Positions 43,130 through 51,739 of a stretch of 64,000 bases of DNA are shown piece by piece. Within the stretch, counting starts at the first letter, position 1. The number at the start of each line of letters is the position of its first letter. The stretch is from Paenibacillus tengchongensis (GTDB lineage: Bacteria > Bacillota > Bacilli > Paenibacillales > Paenibacillaceae). A program made the translations under genes and the position numbers. The stretch spans positions 247,989-311,988 of the forward strand of contig NZ_WACP01000008.1 of the NCBI RefSeq assembly GCF_008973665.1, read 5' to 3'. Below the pieces are notes generated by a model. It was not told where the DNA came from and ran no database searches. It was given only the letters and a program-made list of their open reading frames with translations.

Positions 43130-44041
43130 TCAGGAGCGGGCCATCACTTGAGCGCTGTCCGCGACCGGAATAACCTCGTTGTTCTGCAATGCCTCCTGGA
43201 CCTCCTGGCGCAGGCTCTCCGTAAAAGCATTCCATGTTTTTTTACCGACGTCGAGCTCTTCACGGCCGATGGCCTGCAAGGTTTCCAGCCAGACCCGCTT
43301 GTCGTTGATTTCCCCGAGTTGTTCCTGAATTTCTTTGTAGATGCTCTCATGGGCATGGAATTTCTGGTCAAGCGCAAATTCGGCCGCACCGGCGGTATAG
43401 CGTAGTTCCTTGGCAGCGATGCGCAGCTCGTGGAGTGCCTCAAAGGCTTCTTTTGGCGGCGTTTGCGGATTCTTAAACAGCGTTTTACAGTGCTTCTTTT
43501 GCTGCTCGAAGGCCACCTCCAGCTCGCGCATGATCACATTGGGGTCCCGCTTGGCGACGAGGCTCTCCAGTTGCTTCGAGATGAAGCGCTGCCAATGCTG
43601 CTCCAGGCGTTCCCCGGCAAGCTCCGGAAGCTCGGCGGCCAGTTTGCGGCGGAATTTCTTCCGCTTCGCTTTTTGAAACTTGATTACGGCTTTCAGCAGC
43701 CGCACGGTCTTGCCGGCGCCTTCTGCCTTGGCCTTTTTGCGTCTTTTGTTGAATGAATGGATGAGGACATCGGCGTCCCGGACTTTGCCGAGCCGCTTCT
43801 GGGCTGTCTTGAAGATGGCGTACAATTCTCCTGCGGCGGTATGCCCGGGGTCAAGAATGGACAGCAGCGTCAGCAGCTTGCGGCTGTTGACTCTGGCCTG
43901 GTGGACGGCTTCGTCGTCGAAGCTCTGCAGCGCTTCCTGGCTGTAGCTGATGAAATCATCGTAATGCTTGCTCAGTGCGTCTTCCCATTGCCTGCTGTGC
44001 TTTCCCGGCGGCCGTTCGCGGGCCGGTACTTGGATTGTCAT
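43130..44041 (-). CDS. CHAD domain protein
   Basis: A 303-residue helical, strongly basic protein of the CHAD family, which binds inorganic polyphosphate through conserved His and Lys/Arg residues. Seen: HQARVNSRKLLTLLSIL, KRLGKVRDADVLIHSF and LHELRIAAKELRYTAGAAEF, the two paired helical repeats. No CYTH (triphosphatase) domain is fused and none is next to it. GAGGAGTGATGACGC precedes the ATG. Relatives localise to polyphosphate granules; this is likely the role here. It is a single gene. Confidence 0.9.
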   Translation of the reverse strand: MTIQVPARERPPGKHSRQWEDALSKHYDDFISYSQEALQSFDDEAVHQARVNSRKLLTLLSILDPGHTAAGELYAIFKTAQKRLGKVRDADVLIHSFNKRRKKAKAEGAGKTVRLLKAVIKFQKAKRKKFRRKLAAELPELAGERLEQHWQRFISKQLESLVAKRDPNVIMRELEVAFEQQKKHCKTLFKNPQTPPKEAFEALHELRIAAKELRYTAGAAEFALDQKFHAHESIYKEIQEQLGEINDKRVWLETLQAIGREELDVGKKTWNAFTESLRQEVQEALQNNEVIPVADSAQVMARS

Positions 44042-44371
44042 GCGTCATCACTCCTCACAAGGCTTGTGTAAAGCATGAACCTTTTTGAGCGGGTGTTAAA
44101 CAGCTGCTATTAAACTTCTTGATATTAGGATAAAGGTATCCTGCCGGTAATTCAAATGCCCCATCCGCGCCAAGGTTTCGCTGACGGCCGGGATAGGTTA
44201 CAATAGGTCTGCATTAAAGGCGGCGGTGAACACAGGCTGGGAAATGATTGTGTCCGAAAACGAGTAACATTTCACGGGCTGGGCAGGAACGCTGCTTAAG
44301 CTACGGTAAGAGATTAGTATATTATTGATGACAGAGAGGGCGGTCCCGGATGGACCGGCAGGTGGTCGGGT

Positions 44372-45550
44372 ATGAAAGATAGACTTTTTGACGGCGGGGA
44401 GCAGGAAGTGCAAGGCACGCTGCCTCCGGTGATGGGGCTGTTCGAGCATCTCGTCCATGCCGGTGCGGCGAACGGTGAGGCTGAGGGCGATACAGCGGCT
44501 GAGGGCAGGAAGGGGCAGACGGTTGCGAAGACTCAGGGTAAGGCGGCTGGGGACAAGAAGGATGAGGTTACTGAGGGCAGAGCAGTTGCGGGAATCCGGG
44601 ATGGGGCAGCAGAGGAGAATAAAGGCGAGGCAGATGAGGGAGTGCTGAGTGTAGCTGAGGAAAAGAACGGCGTGACAGATGGGAACATGCTGAGTGTAGC
44701 TGAGCAAAAGAACGGCGTGACAGACGGGAAAATGCAGACTGGGGTACACGGCGGGCCTGCGGCGGGCGATATGCTCATCCCCTTCGCTTACGAAGAGACA
44801 TTATGCCGCGATGTGGGCGCCGGCCTGATCCCGGCGGGGCTGCATGTGTGGAGCCATCCCGGCGGCGTGGCGCTGGGCCTGCGGGACAGCAAGCTGCCGG
44901 GCGCAGCCGCTGCGATGGCGGACCTGGAGCGCCGGGGCCTCCGCACGGCGGTCCGCCACTCCGGCGGCGCAGCGGTGCCGCTTGATGCGGGAATCGTCAA
45001 TGTGTCCCTGGTTCTGCCCAAGCCTGCGGGCAAGCTCGACTTCCATGACGATTTCCGGCTGCTGGCGTCGCTGATCCGCGACGCCGTCGCCGTAAGCCAC
45101 CCGCAGGCGGCTGCGCTCATCCGTGCGGGAGAGATCGCCGGGTCCTACTGTCCCGGCGACTTCGACCTCGCCGTGGGCGGCCGCAAGTTCTGCGGCATTG
45201 CCCAGCGGCGGCAGCAGAACGCGTACTTCGTACACGCGTTCGTAGTGGTCTCCGGCTCCGGCCGGGAACGCGGCGAGATCATCCGCGCGTTCTACGAGGC
45301 CGCCGCCGGAGGCGATGACGCGCTGGACTACCCGCGCGTCCGCCCGGACACGATCGCCGCGCTGGGCGAGCTCGGCGGTCCGGACTCGGCGGAGGTCTTC
45401 GCCGAGGGCATCCGCCAGGCCGCCGCGCACCGCGGCGTCCGGCTGGTCCCCGCCGCGGAGCTGCGGCGGGAGACGGGCTACGCGCTGCGGTACAGCGACG
45501 CGCGCGTGCTTGAGGCGGCGCGGCTGCTGCGCGAGCGCTACGCCCGTTAA
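44372..45550 (+). CDS. lipL: Octanoyl-[GcvH]:protein N-octanoyltransferase-like (LipL), with insertion
   Basis: Lipoate-synthesis amidotransferase that moves octanoate from GcvH to E2 subunits. The C-terminal 260 residues match the LplA/LipB/LipL fold: RHSGGAAVPLDAGIVNVSLVLP and GSYCPGDFDLAVGGRKFCGIAQRRQQNAYFVHAFVVVSG, where Cys260 in YCPG is the expected catalytic Cys of LipL. Unusual: after a normal N-terminus (RLFDGGEQEVQG...) residues about 30-130 are a low-complexity, Glu/Gly/Lys-rich insertion ending in two copies of a 15-residue repeat (LSVAEEKNGVTDGNM). Typical LipL is about 280 residues, this one 392. The 330 bp upstream hold no gene. Confidence 0.82.
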   Translation: MKDRLFDGGEQEVQGTLPPVMGLFEHLVHAGAANGEAEGDTAAEGRKGQTVAKTQGKAAGDKKDEVTEGRAVAGIRDGAAEENKGEADEGVLSVAEEKNGVTDGNMLSVAEQKNGVTDGKMQTGVHGGPAAGDMLIPFAYEETLCRDVGAGLIPAGLHVWSHPGGVALGLRDSKLPGAAAAMADLERRGLRTAVRHSGGAAVPLDAGIVNVSLVLPKPAGKLDFHDDFRLLASLIRDAVAVSHPQAAALIRAGEIAGSYCPGDFDLAVGGRKFCGIAQRRQQNAYFVHAFVVVSGSGRERGEIIRAFYEAAAGGDDALDYPRVRPDTIAALGELGGPDSAEVFAEGIRQAAAHRGVRLVPAAELRRETGYALRYSDARVLEAARLLRERYAR

Positions 45551-46107
45551 CGGCGCGGCGGCCCGCAGTGCGCGCCGAGCCGCTGCCCGCGTGTGCTGCG
45601 GCGCGTGGATCGATCCGCAGCGGGCGATCCGCTGTCTGCGTCGAACTGCTGCCCGCGCGCCGTGGCGGCTTGGCTCGGCCGCGGCTATCTTACACACCGC
45701 CCCGCCGAAGTTTGCTAAACGGACTGTAGAGGCGCTATTTCGTCGGCAAAGTCTGTTTCTCTGGTTGGAACGGACACAGATGACGTTATTTATGCTATAC
45801 GAAGTAATGTATGCGATATCATTTTGGAATGAGGTCTCTGGTGTCCGATACGCTGCTCATTACGCATCATAAAGGTGAAATAAGAGCATCTGAGTCCGTA
45901 TGCGGCGGGAGCACAAGTCTGAAAGTCCAGCAGCCCAAAAATTTTGGCAGACCAAACTCCAAACCCCAGTGCTGCCATCTCCTTCGAAGCTGCAAAAAAC
46001 CGTCTGTCATAATGATGGCCCCGGTGGAACCTATGACGATGCACCAGAAGGGTTGCCCTAATGATACACCGTTCGGACTGTCCTTAATGATGGACCCGGC
46101 AGGGACC
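45551..46107. other. Intergenic region without a recognised gene
   Basis: The first 170 bp are very GC-rich (continuing the composition of lipL), the rest is much more AT-rich. Frames on either strand lack ribosome binding sites or family similarity, and I see no clear terminator or RNA element. The sharp change of composition near 45720 could mark an old insertion or deletion joint. Confidence 0.5.
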
Positions 46108-46887
46108 CTATAAATAGAGCTCCGGGCGCCGGTCGGCAAAGACCGGGATTTGGGCGCGTACGTTGCGCACCAGCTGTATATCGATGACGCCGCTGAGCAT
46201 TTCCTCCCCCTCGCCCGCCTCACAGATGATTTCGCCCCAAGGATCGACAATCAGCGAATGCCCGGCGAAGCGGTTGGCCGGGTCGGCACCCGAACGGTTG
46301 CAGGCTACTACATAGCATTGGTTCTCAATCGCCCGGCTGATCAGCAGCGCGCGCCAGTGGGACAAGCGCGGCAGCGGCCACTGAGCGCTGACGAAGAGCA
46401 CCTCCGCGCCCTGGACGGTATGCGCGCGTACCCACTCCGGGAAGCGGATGTCATAGCAGATCAGGCCTGCACAAGAAATCTGGTCCAAGGTGAAGAGTCC
46501 CTTGGCTTCTCCGGGCTGCAGATACAGATGCTCATTCATCAGGCGGAACAGATGGAGCTTGCTGTATTCACCGGCCGGCAGGCCCTGGCGGTTAAATACA
46601 TACATCGTGTTGGTGATGCCGCTGAGGCCTTTACTGGCGACCGACCCGGCGACGATATGGATGCCGTATTCCCGGGCAAGCGCGGAGACGAGGGCTTTGA
46701 CGCTTCGGCCGTCCGGGTCGGCAATTTCCTCCAGGCGTGATAAGTCGTATCCCGTCGTCCACAGCTCGGGCAGCAGGATGCAGTCCGGCTGTCCTTCCGC
46801 CGCCTTGCGGATAGCCCGTTCCGCCGCAGCATAATTGGCCAGCGGATTGCCGAAGGTTATATCAAGCTGAAGCAGCGTTATTTTCAT
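46108..46887 (-). CDS. Carbon-nitrogen hydrolase (nitrilase superfamily, omega-amidase-like)
   Basis: A 259-residue enzyme that hydrolyses amide bonds. The Glu-Lys-Cys triad is visible: Glu in LLPELWTTGYD, Lys in GEYSKLHLF and Cys in GLICYDIRFPEW. Similarity to YafV/MtnU-type omega-amidases suggests hydrolysis of keto-acid amides such as alpha-ketoglutaramate, possibly in methionine salvage; no mtn genes are adjacent. AAGGGAGGCCCTTTT precedes the ATG. It is a single gene. Confidence 0.88.
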   Translation of the reverse strand: MKITLLQLDITFGNPLANYAAAERAIRKAAEGQPDCILLPELWTTGYDLSRLEEIADPDGRSVKALVSALAREYGIHIVAGSVASKGLSGITNTMYVFNRQGLPAGEYSKLHLFRLMNEHLYLQPGEAKGLFTLDQISCAGLICYDIRFPEWVRAHTVQGAEVLFVSAQWPLPRLSHWRALLISRAIENQCYVVACNRSGADPANRFAGHSLIVDPWGEIICEAGEGEEMLSGVIDIQLVRNVRAQIPVFADRRPELYL

Positions 46888-46943
46888 AAAAGGGCCTCCC
46901 TTGGTTTCTAATGCAGAACTTCCACCCTACCGGAAAATAATTG

Positions 46944-46972
46944 TTGACGGGTCAAGTATATCGGTGTAAAGT
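46944..46972 (+). promoter_or_regulatory. Candidate promoter of the marR unit
   Basis: -35 TTGACG, 17-bp spacer, -10 TAAAGT, about 120 bp before the marR start codon. No perfect MarR-type palindrome is evident. Confidence 0.45.
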
Positions 46973-47094
46973 GGGTTTTGTCAAAAACATTTTACACAAT
47001 TTAATTTGCGGTAACAGGTTTAACTGCGGGGTTAATTTCTTATAAGATTTATTCAGCAGGCAATCGGCCGCTATCCGCAACAGGGCTAGGGGGT

Positions 47095-47529
47095 ATGGAC
47101 CTGAGCAATATTCAGCACGAAGAGGAAGGTATCTTTGATCTGCTGCAGCTGCTGAATAAGGGAGTTACTCCGGCGTTCGCCCGCTGTGCGGGTACCAGTC
47201 CCACCCGGGTCCGGCTTCTTCACGGGCTGTTCAGTGCCGAGGAGATCAGTCAGACCGCGCTGCAAAAGACGCTGGAAATCGACGGAGCGGCCATTACCCG
47301 CCATCTGAAGGCGCTGGAGGAGCAGGGCATGGTGGCCCGCCGCAGCAATCCTGCCGACAACCGGGTGACGCTCGTCTCCCTGACCGATGAGGGCAGGAAA
47401 CATGTTCACTGCTACAAGGAAGAGAAGAGCCGCTTCATTTCAGGCCTTCTGGCCGGGTTCGCCGCAGAAGAGCGTGCAGCGCTCAAAGGTATGCTTCTCC
47501 GGCTTCATGATAATATGAATGTGTTGTAG
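47095..47529 (+). CDS. MarR family transcriptional regulator
   Basis: A 144-residue winged-helix repressor: PTRVRLLHGLFSAEEISQTALQKTLEIDGAAITRHLKALEEQGMVARRSNPADNRVTLVSLTDEGRK is the classic MarR DNA-binding region. Cys31 and Cys105 could react with electrophiles. TAGGGGGT precedes the ATG. It sits 51 bp before a nitroreductase and a quinol monooxygenase gene, the kind of genes controlled by quinone-responsive MarR proteins such as MhqR in Bacillus. Local repression is inferred. Confidence 0.9.
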   Translation: MDLSNIQHEEEGIFDLLQLLNKGVTPAFARCAGTSPTRVRLLHGLFSAEEISQTALQKTLEIDGAAITRHLKALEEQGMVARRSNPADNRVTLVSLTDEGRKHVHCYKEEKSRFISGLLAGFAAEERAALKGMLLRLHDNMNVL

Positions 47530-47580
47530 CCTGTCAGACTAAAGCCAGAATTTAAACCAATATAAAGGAGCTTATGAATC

Positions 47581-48216
47581 ATGTCCGAAATCTCCAATCC
47601 TGATTTCAAGGCTGTAATCACCAGCCGCCGCTCGATCCGGAAATACGATCCGTCCGTCAAAATCAGCAAAGAAGAAATGACGCAGATTCTTGAGGAAGCG
47701 ACATTAGCGCCGTCTTCAGTTAACATGCAGCCTTGGCGGTTTCTGGTGATTGAAAGCCCGGAAGCCAAGGCCAAGCTGGCGCCGCTTGCCAAGTTCAATC
47801 AGTCGCAGGTGGAGACCTCTGCGGCGGTCATCGCCGTATTCGGCGATCTGGACAGCTTTGCTTATGCTGAGACCATCTACGGCATGGCCGTAGAAGTCGG
47901 CAAAATGCCGCAGGAAGTCAAGGAAGCACAGCTTGGCCGACTCGCCGGCTACTATGCGAACCTGCCTGCCGAGGTGAATAAGGATACTGTGCTGATCGAC
48001 GCCGGCCTGGTGTCCATGCAGCTGATGCTGGTGGCCCGCGCCCATGGCTATGACACCAATCCGATCGGCGGTTACGAGAAGGACCGCATCGCCGAGGCCT
48101 TCGGGATGGATAAGGACCGTTACTTGCCGGTAATGCTGGTCTCCATCGGCAAAGCGGCGGAAGAGGGCTATTCCTCCGTCCGTCTGCCGATTGAAACCAT
48201 CGCCGAGTGGAAATAA
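47581..48216 (+). CDS. Nitroreductase family protein
   Basis: A 211-residue FMN-dependent NAD(P)H oxidoreductase expected to reduce quinones or nitro compounds. Seen: ITSRRSIRKYDPSVKISKEEMTQILEEATLAPSSVNMQPWRFLVIE (FMN phosphate and ring binding) and NPIGGYEKDRIAEAFGMDKDRYLPVMLVSIGKAAEEG near the C-terminus. AAAGGAGC precedes the ATG. It is placed between marR and a YgiN-like monooxygenase gene, suggesting quinone detoxification, as for MhqN and similar proteins. Confidence 0.92.
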   Translation: MSEISNPDFKAVITSRRSIRKYDPSVKISKEEMTQILEEATLAPSSVNMQPWRFLVIESPEAKAKLAPLAKFNQSQVETSAAVIAVFGDLDSFAYAETIYGMAVEVGKMPQEVKEAQLGRLAGYYANLPAEVNKDTVLIDAGLVSMQLMLVARAHGYDTNPIGGYEKDRIAEAFGMDKDRYLPVMLVSIGKAAEEGYSSVRLPIETIAEWK

Positions 48217-48285
48217 TTAATTCGGTAAACATTTAAGTGCGGATAAACCATAAGCCAAGCCAACTATTTAGAGGAGGAATTTCAG

Positions 48286-48594
48286 ATGTTTATTATTCAT
48301 GCCGTTATGCACGTCAATCCAGAACGTGAGGAGCAGTTCCTGGCCGAAGCCAAGTCGCTGGTCGCTGCCACCCACCAGGAAGAGGGCAACCTCTCCTATG
48401 AGCTGTACAAGCAAGCTTCCGGTGATGCCGGAACCGTATATATTATGATCGAAACCTGGCGCGATGCCGAAGCTATGGCCGCCCATAACGCCAGTCCGCA
48501 TTTTACCGGCTTTGCCGGCAAGGCTGCCGAGTTCCTGACCGCGCCGCTTGATGTTAAGGTATTCAGCGGTGAGCCTGTGCAGCTGCAAGGTTAA
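48286..48594 (+). CDS. Antibiotic biosynthesis monooxygenase (ABM) family, quinol monooxygenase-like
   Basis: A 102-residue dimeric alpha/beta-barrel protein like YgiN, which acts on quinols without a cofactor. The pattern FIIHAVMHVNPEREEQFLAEAKSLVAATHQEEGNLSYELYKQASGDAGTVYIMIETWRDAEAMAAHNASPHF is characteristic. AGAGGAGG precedes the ATG. It lies 69 bp after the nitroreductase gene and before a terminator, so the three genes form one detoxification unit. Confidence 0.92.
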   Translation: MFIIHAVMHVNPEREEQFLAEAKSLVAATHQEEGNLSYELYKQASGDAGTVYIMIETWRDAEAMAAHNASPHFTGFAGKAAEFLTAPLDVKVFSGEPVQLQG

Positions 48595-48629
48595 GGTATC
48601 TACTGGTTAACGCTATAAAATAATGCTCC

Positions 48630-48672
48630 GGACAAGCCGGCCCAAACTTTTGCGGCCGGCTTGTCCTTTTTC
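48630..48672. terminator. Terminator of the marR unit
   Basis: Arms GGACAAGCCGGCC and GGCCGGCTTGTCC followed by TTTTTC. The same stem sequence (GACAAGCCGGCC) recurs at 52803-52832. Confidence 0.9.
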
Positions 48673-48777
48673 GGTTTGGCGGGAATAGATTCGCTTAGGC
48701 CTAGCTCTGCCTTCTGTTGCCGAAACGCCCGAAAAATATGATAATAAAACAACATAAACGGAAGAAGGCGATTACGC

Positions 48778-49161
48778 TTGAACATTCAAGTGCTCAAACG
48801 CGGCCTGCGGCACAATGAAATTTACTTTCTTTCGGCCTTCGGCGAAGGAAGAGGAATCTGGCACGGCCCTGAGGCCTGCAGCCCCGGCTCGGTGCTGGAA
48901 GCTGAATTCGAGGTGCCGGGGCTGCTGATGCGCTGGATCGATATTGTGCCTGCGGCGGAACGCTCGGCCGCCGCCATTGCTCTCGACGGCGGGAGTGTGG
49001 TGTTGACCGGGGTGCTGGAGAGCATCGAGGAGGATGGAGCCGGGTATCTGCGGCTGGGGGATACTCTGGTGATGTTCGAGTGTCTGGGCGAGCCGATGGC
49101 GCTTGGCGGGTATGTGGAGCTGCGGACGGACGCGCTCATGTTATACCCGGTTTATCTGTAG
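48778..49161 (+). CDS. Hypothetical protein
   Basis: A 127-residue soluble, beta-rich protein I do not recognise (EIYFLSAFGEGRGIWHGPEACSPGSVLEAEFEVPG...LRLGDTLVMFECLG). The TTG start at 48778 follows GGAAGAAGGCG at acceptable distance. Composition and codon use fit the neighbours. It is alone between a terminator and the arsR gene. Confidence 0.6.
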   Translation: MNIQVLKRGLRHNEIYFLSAFGEGRGIWHGPEACSPGSVLEAEFEVPGLLMRWIDIVPAAERSAAAIALDGGSVVLTGVLESIEEDGAGYLRLGDTLVMFECLGEPMALGGYVELRTDALMLYPVYL

Positions 49162-49279
49162 AATCCCGCCTGCGGCCGGCTCCGCCCGGTGCTGTTTCTT
49201 GCGGGCATGGCAACCTGCGGCAAAATAAGCTAAGATAAAACAACAGGTTGAAGTACAGCGGTAAGGAGCAGGAATCAGA

Positions 49280-49606
49280 ATGAACAGCGATATTCAGCAA
49301 TTCAAATCGGAGTTCTTCAAAGCGCTGGCTCACCCGATGCGCATCCGCATCCTGGAGCTGCTGAGCGAAGGCGAGAAGAATGTAAACGAGCTGCAGGCCA
49401 TCCTCGGCTCCGAAGGCTCGGCGGTATCCCAGCAGCTGGCTGTACTCCGGGCCAAAAATGTGGTCGCCAGTGTCAAGGAAGGAACCACGGTCATTTATTC
49501 GCTGCGGGACCCGCTGATTAAGGACCTGCTGGCGGTGGCCAAGCAAATCTTTGACAACCACCTCGTCAATGCCATTTCGCTGCTGGAAGGCATCCGCAGT
49601 GAATAG
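49280..49606 (+). CDS. ArsR family transcriptional regulator
   Basis: A 108-residue winged-helix repressor (FFKALAHPMRIRILELLSEGEKNVNELQAILGSEGSAVSQQLAVLRAKNVVASVKEGTTVIYSL). It has no cysteine at all, so it is not a classical thiolate metal sensor. GTAAGGAGCAGG precedes the ATG. A terminator follows directly, and the SulP transporter gene 200 bp downstream has its own promoter with a dyad near the start site, which this protein may control. Confidence 0.88.
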   Translation: MNSDIQQFKSEFFKALAHPMRIRILELLSEGEKNVNELQAILGSEGSAVSQQLAVLRAKNVVASVKEGTTVIYSLRDPLIKDLLAVAKQIFDNHLVNAISLLEGIRSE

Positions 49607-49638
49607 AGCCCGGGCATCCGCCCGGGACTCTTTTTTTT
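49605..49638 (+). terminator. Terminator after the arsR-type gene
   Basis: Arms AGAGCCCGGGC and GCCCGGGACTCT followed by eight T, overlapping the stop codon. Confidence 0.92.
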
Positions 49639-49730
49639 ACGGGCGGTGGGTACCGGCAAAGCTTCTGAATCTGCACGGAAACACAGCTGCACTTTGCGGG
49701 CAGTTTGCGGCAAGAAAAAGCGGTTTAGCG

Positions 49731-49782
49731 TTGACATCTGCGGCGCAGTGCCCTAATATTGCTGATATATTCAAATAATCAG
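49731..49782 (+). promoter_or_regulatory. Promoter and possible operator of the SulP gene
   Basis: -35 TTGACA (49731-49736), 17-bp spacer, -10 TAATAT (49754-49759). Just after it, CTGAT (49762-49766) and ATCAG (49778-49782) flank an AT-rich imperfect dyad that could be the ArsR site. Confidence 0.65.
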
Positions 49783-49809
49783 ATATTTAAAGAAAAGAAG
49801 GTTTGATGG

Positions 49810-51585
49810 ATGAGCGGGCAGGGCCGTTTTGCAGGTTACAATGTTGCTTCTCTGCGTAAGGATTTGCTTTCCGGGACAATCGTCGGTGTAGTCGCCATTC
49901 CGCTGGGAATGGCTTTTGCCATTGCTTCAGGGGTAAAGCCGGAATACGGTATTTATACGACCATTGTGGCGGGCATTTTGATTTCACTGTTCGGCGGGTC
50001 GAAGTTTCAGATCGGGGGGCCTACCGGAGCTTTTATCCCGATCCTGTTTGCCATCGGCATGCAGTATGGCCTGGAGAATCTGCTCATTGCCGGAATGATG
50101 GCCGGGGTGATGCTCGTCCTTATGGGACTGCTGCGCCTGGGCGTGCTGATCCAGTTCATCCCGAAGCCGGTCACGGTCGGGTTTACTTCAGGGATCGCCG
50201 TCATTATTTTTACCGGACAGATCGGTAATTTCCTGGGCCTGTCGGGTATGCAGCGGCACGAGCGCTTTGTGGACAATATGAAAGAGATCGGGCTGCATTT
50301 TTCTACCGTCAATCTTTACGCAATTATCACGGCCGGAATCTGCCTGGCGGTGATTCTGCTGGGCAAGCGGTATGCCCCGCAGGTGCCGGGCTCGCTGGTC
50401 GGACTGGTGCTGGCAAGTATCGCGGCCGCGCTGCTCTTCAAGGGCGGGGTGACGACCATCGGCTCCGCATACGGTGATATTCCCAGCACGCTGCCGAGCT
50501 TCCGCATTCCCGGAATCACCTGGGATAAGCTCGGATCTTTGCTGCGGCCGGCTTTTGTCATCGCCATGCTGGGGGCGATCGAATCACTGCTGTCTGCGGT
50601 GGTGGCCGACGGCATGTCGGGCACCCGCCATAACAGCAACCGCGAGCTGATCGGCCAGGGAATAGCCAATATTGCCGCGCCGCTCTTCGGCGGCATTCCG
50701 GCGACCGGCGCCATTGCCCGCACCGCCACCAATATCCGCAGCGGTGCAGCCTCCCCACTGTCTGGTGTTATCCACGGCGTTGTGGTACTCCTCATTTTGC
50801 TGCTGTTCGCCCCCTATGCTTCCAGCATTCCGCTCGCTGCGATGGCGCCGATTCTGATGGTGGTGGCCTGGAATATGAGCGAACGCAAGGAATTTATGCA
50901 TCTGCTCAAGCTGAAGACCGGCGATTCGCTGGTGCTGTTCATCACCTTTGTACTGACGGTATTTGCCGATTTGACCGTGGCGGTGGAGGCCGGCCTGATC
51001 CTGGCCGTCGTGCTGTTCATCAAGCGGATGGGGCAAAGCCATTTCGTATCCAAGGTGCTGCCGGACTCCGCCTCCGTGAAGGTGCTGCCGCAGATGGTTA
51101 CGGAGAACCATGATTGCCCGCAGTTTGCCATCTATGATATGGAAGGCCCGCTGTTCTTCGGCGCAGCCTACCGCTTTGCGGATACGATGCCCTCCTCCGG
51201 GCCGGATCAGGCACAGACCGTCCTGCTCCGGATGGGGAAGGTTCCGTTCATAGATACGACAGGGGAAGCCAACCTGGCTGCGCTGGTCAAAGGACTGCAG
51301 GAGAACGGCGGCCGGCTGTTTATTTCGGGCCTCCAGCCGCAGCCGCTGGAGCTGCTGAAACGCACCGGGCTGTATGAGAGAATCGGGGCGGGGCAGTTCT
51401 ATGACCGCACGGGCGAAGCGATACAGGCTGCGCTGCGGTGCGTGGACACCGGCCGCTGCCAGGGCTGCCGGCATGCGGCATTCCGGGAGTGCGCCGCCTT
51501 CGCCGCGAAGCCCGAGCCTTCCGGCCGGTCTGCGCTGGCAGGCCGGGCGCCCGCAGCAGCGCGGAAGCTGGGCGGGGAAGCTTAA
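49810..51585 (+). CDS. SulP family anion transporter with STAS domain and Cys-rich tail
   Basis: A 591-residue membrane transporter, perhaps for sulfate or bicarbonate. The first about 400 residues carry the SulP core (DLLSGTIVGVVAIPLGMAFAIASGVKPEYGIYTTIVAGILISLFGGSKFQIGGPTGAFIPI, GGIPATGAIARTATNIRSGA). A STAS domain follows (ENHDCPQFAIYDMEGPLFFGAA...VPFIDTTGEANLAALV). The last 65 residues are unusual: CVDTGRCQGCRHAAFREC with four cysteines spaced like a metal or iron-sulfur site, then a low-complexity end. The gene has its own promoter and follows an ArsR regulator. Substrate not determined. Confidence 0.9.
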   Translation: MSGQGRFAGYNVASLRKDLLSGTIVGVVAIPLGMAFAIASGVKPEYGIYTTIVAGILISLFGGSKFQIGGPTGAFIPILFAIGMQYGLENLLIAGMMAGVMLVLMGLLRLGVLIQFIPKPVTVGFTSGIAVIIFTGQIGNFLGLSGMQRHERFVDNMKEIGLHFSTVNLYAIITAGICLAVILLGKRYAPQVPGSLVGLVLASIAAALLFKGGVTTIGSAYGDIPSTLPSFRIPGITWDKLGSLLRPAFVIAMLGAIESLLSAVVADGMSGTRHNSNRELIGQGIANIAAPLFGGIPATGAIARTATNIRSGAASPLSGVIHGVVVLLILLLFAPYASSIPLAAMAPILMVVAWNMSERKEFMHLLKLKTGDSLVLFITFVLTVFADLTVAVEAGLILAVVLFIKRMGQSHFVSKVLPDSASVKVLPQMVTENHDCPQFAIYDMEGPLFFGAAYRFADTMPSSGPDQAQTVLLRMGKVPFIDTTGEANLAALVKGLQENGGRLFISGLQPQPLELLKRTGLYERIGAGQFYDRTGEAIQAALRCVDTGRCQGCRHAAFRECAAFAAKPEPSGRSALAGRAPAAARKLGGEA

Positions 51586-51630
51586 GCCCCGGATAAGCAT
51601 ATCTCGATCTTGTTCATATTCCCGCATAAC

Positions 51631-51665
51631 AAAAGCCCGGGTGCATCCAGCAGCCCGGGCTGTTA
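51631..51665 (+). terminator. Terminator after the SulP gene
   Basis: Arms AGCCCGGGTGC and GCAGCCCGGGCT around ATCCA, followed by GTTATAG. Confidence 0.7.
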
Positions 51666-51739
51666 TAGTTATAGTGGGCCGAAATCCAGATATTGACGGG
51701 AACGGCCAAGCTGCTTGAGAAGAGGAGAGACTTTCGCCG

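Noticed and set aside
44801..45697. Minus-strand frame of 298 codons over lipL
   Set aside because: Arises from GC-rich codon bias; no start site or recognisable protein.
45315..45872. 185-codon frame after lipL
   Set aside because: Arg/Ala-rich product of GC-rich sequence overlapping lipL in another frame; no start site.
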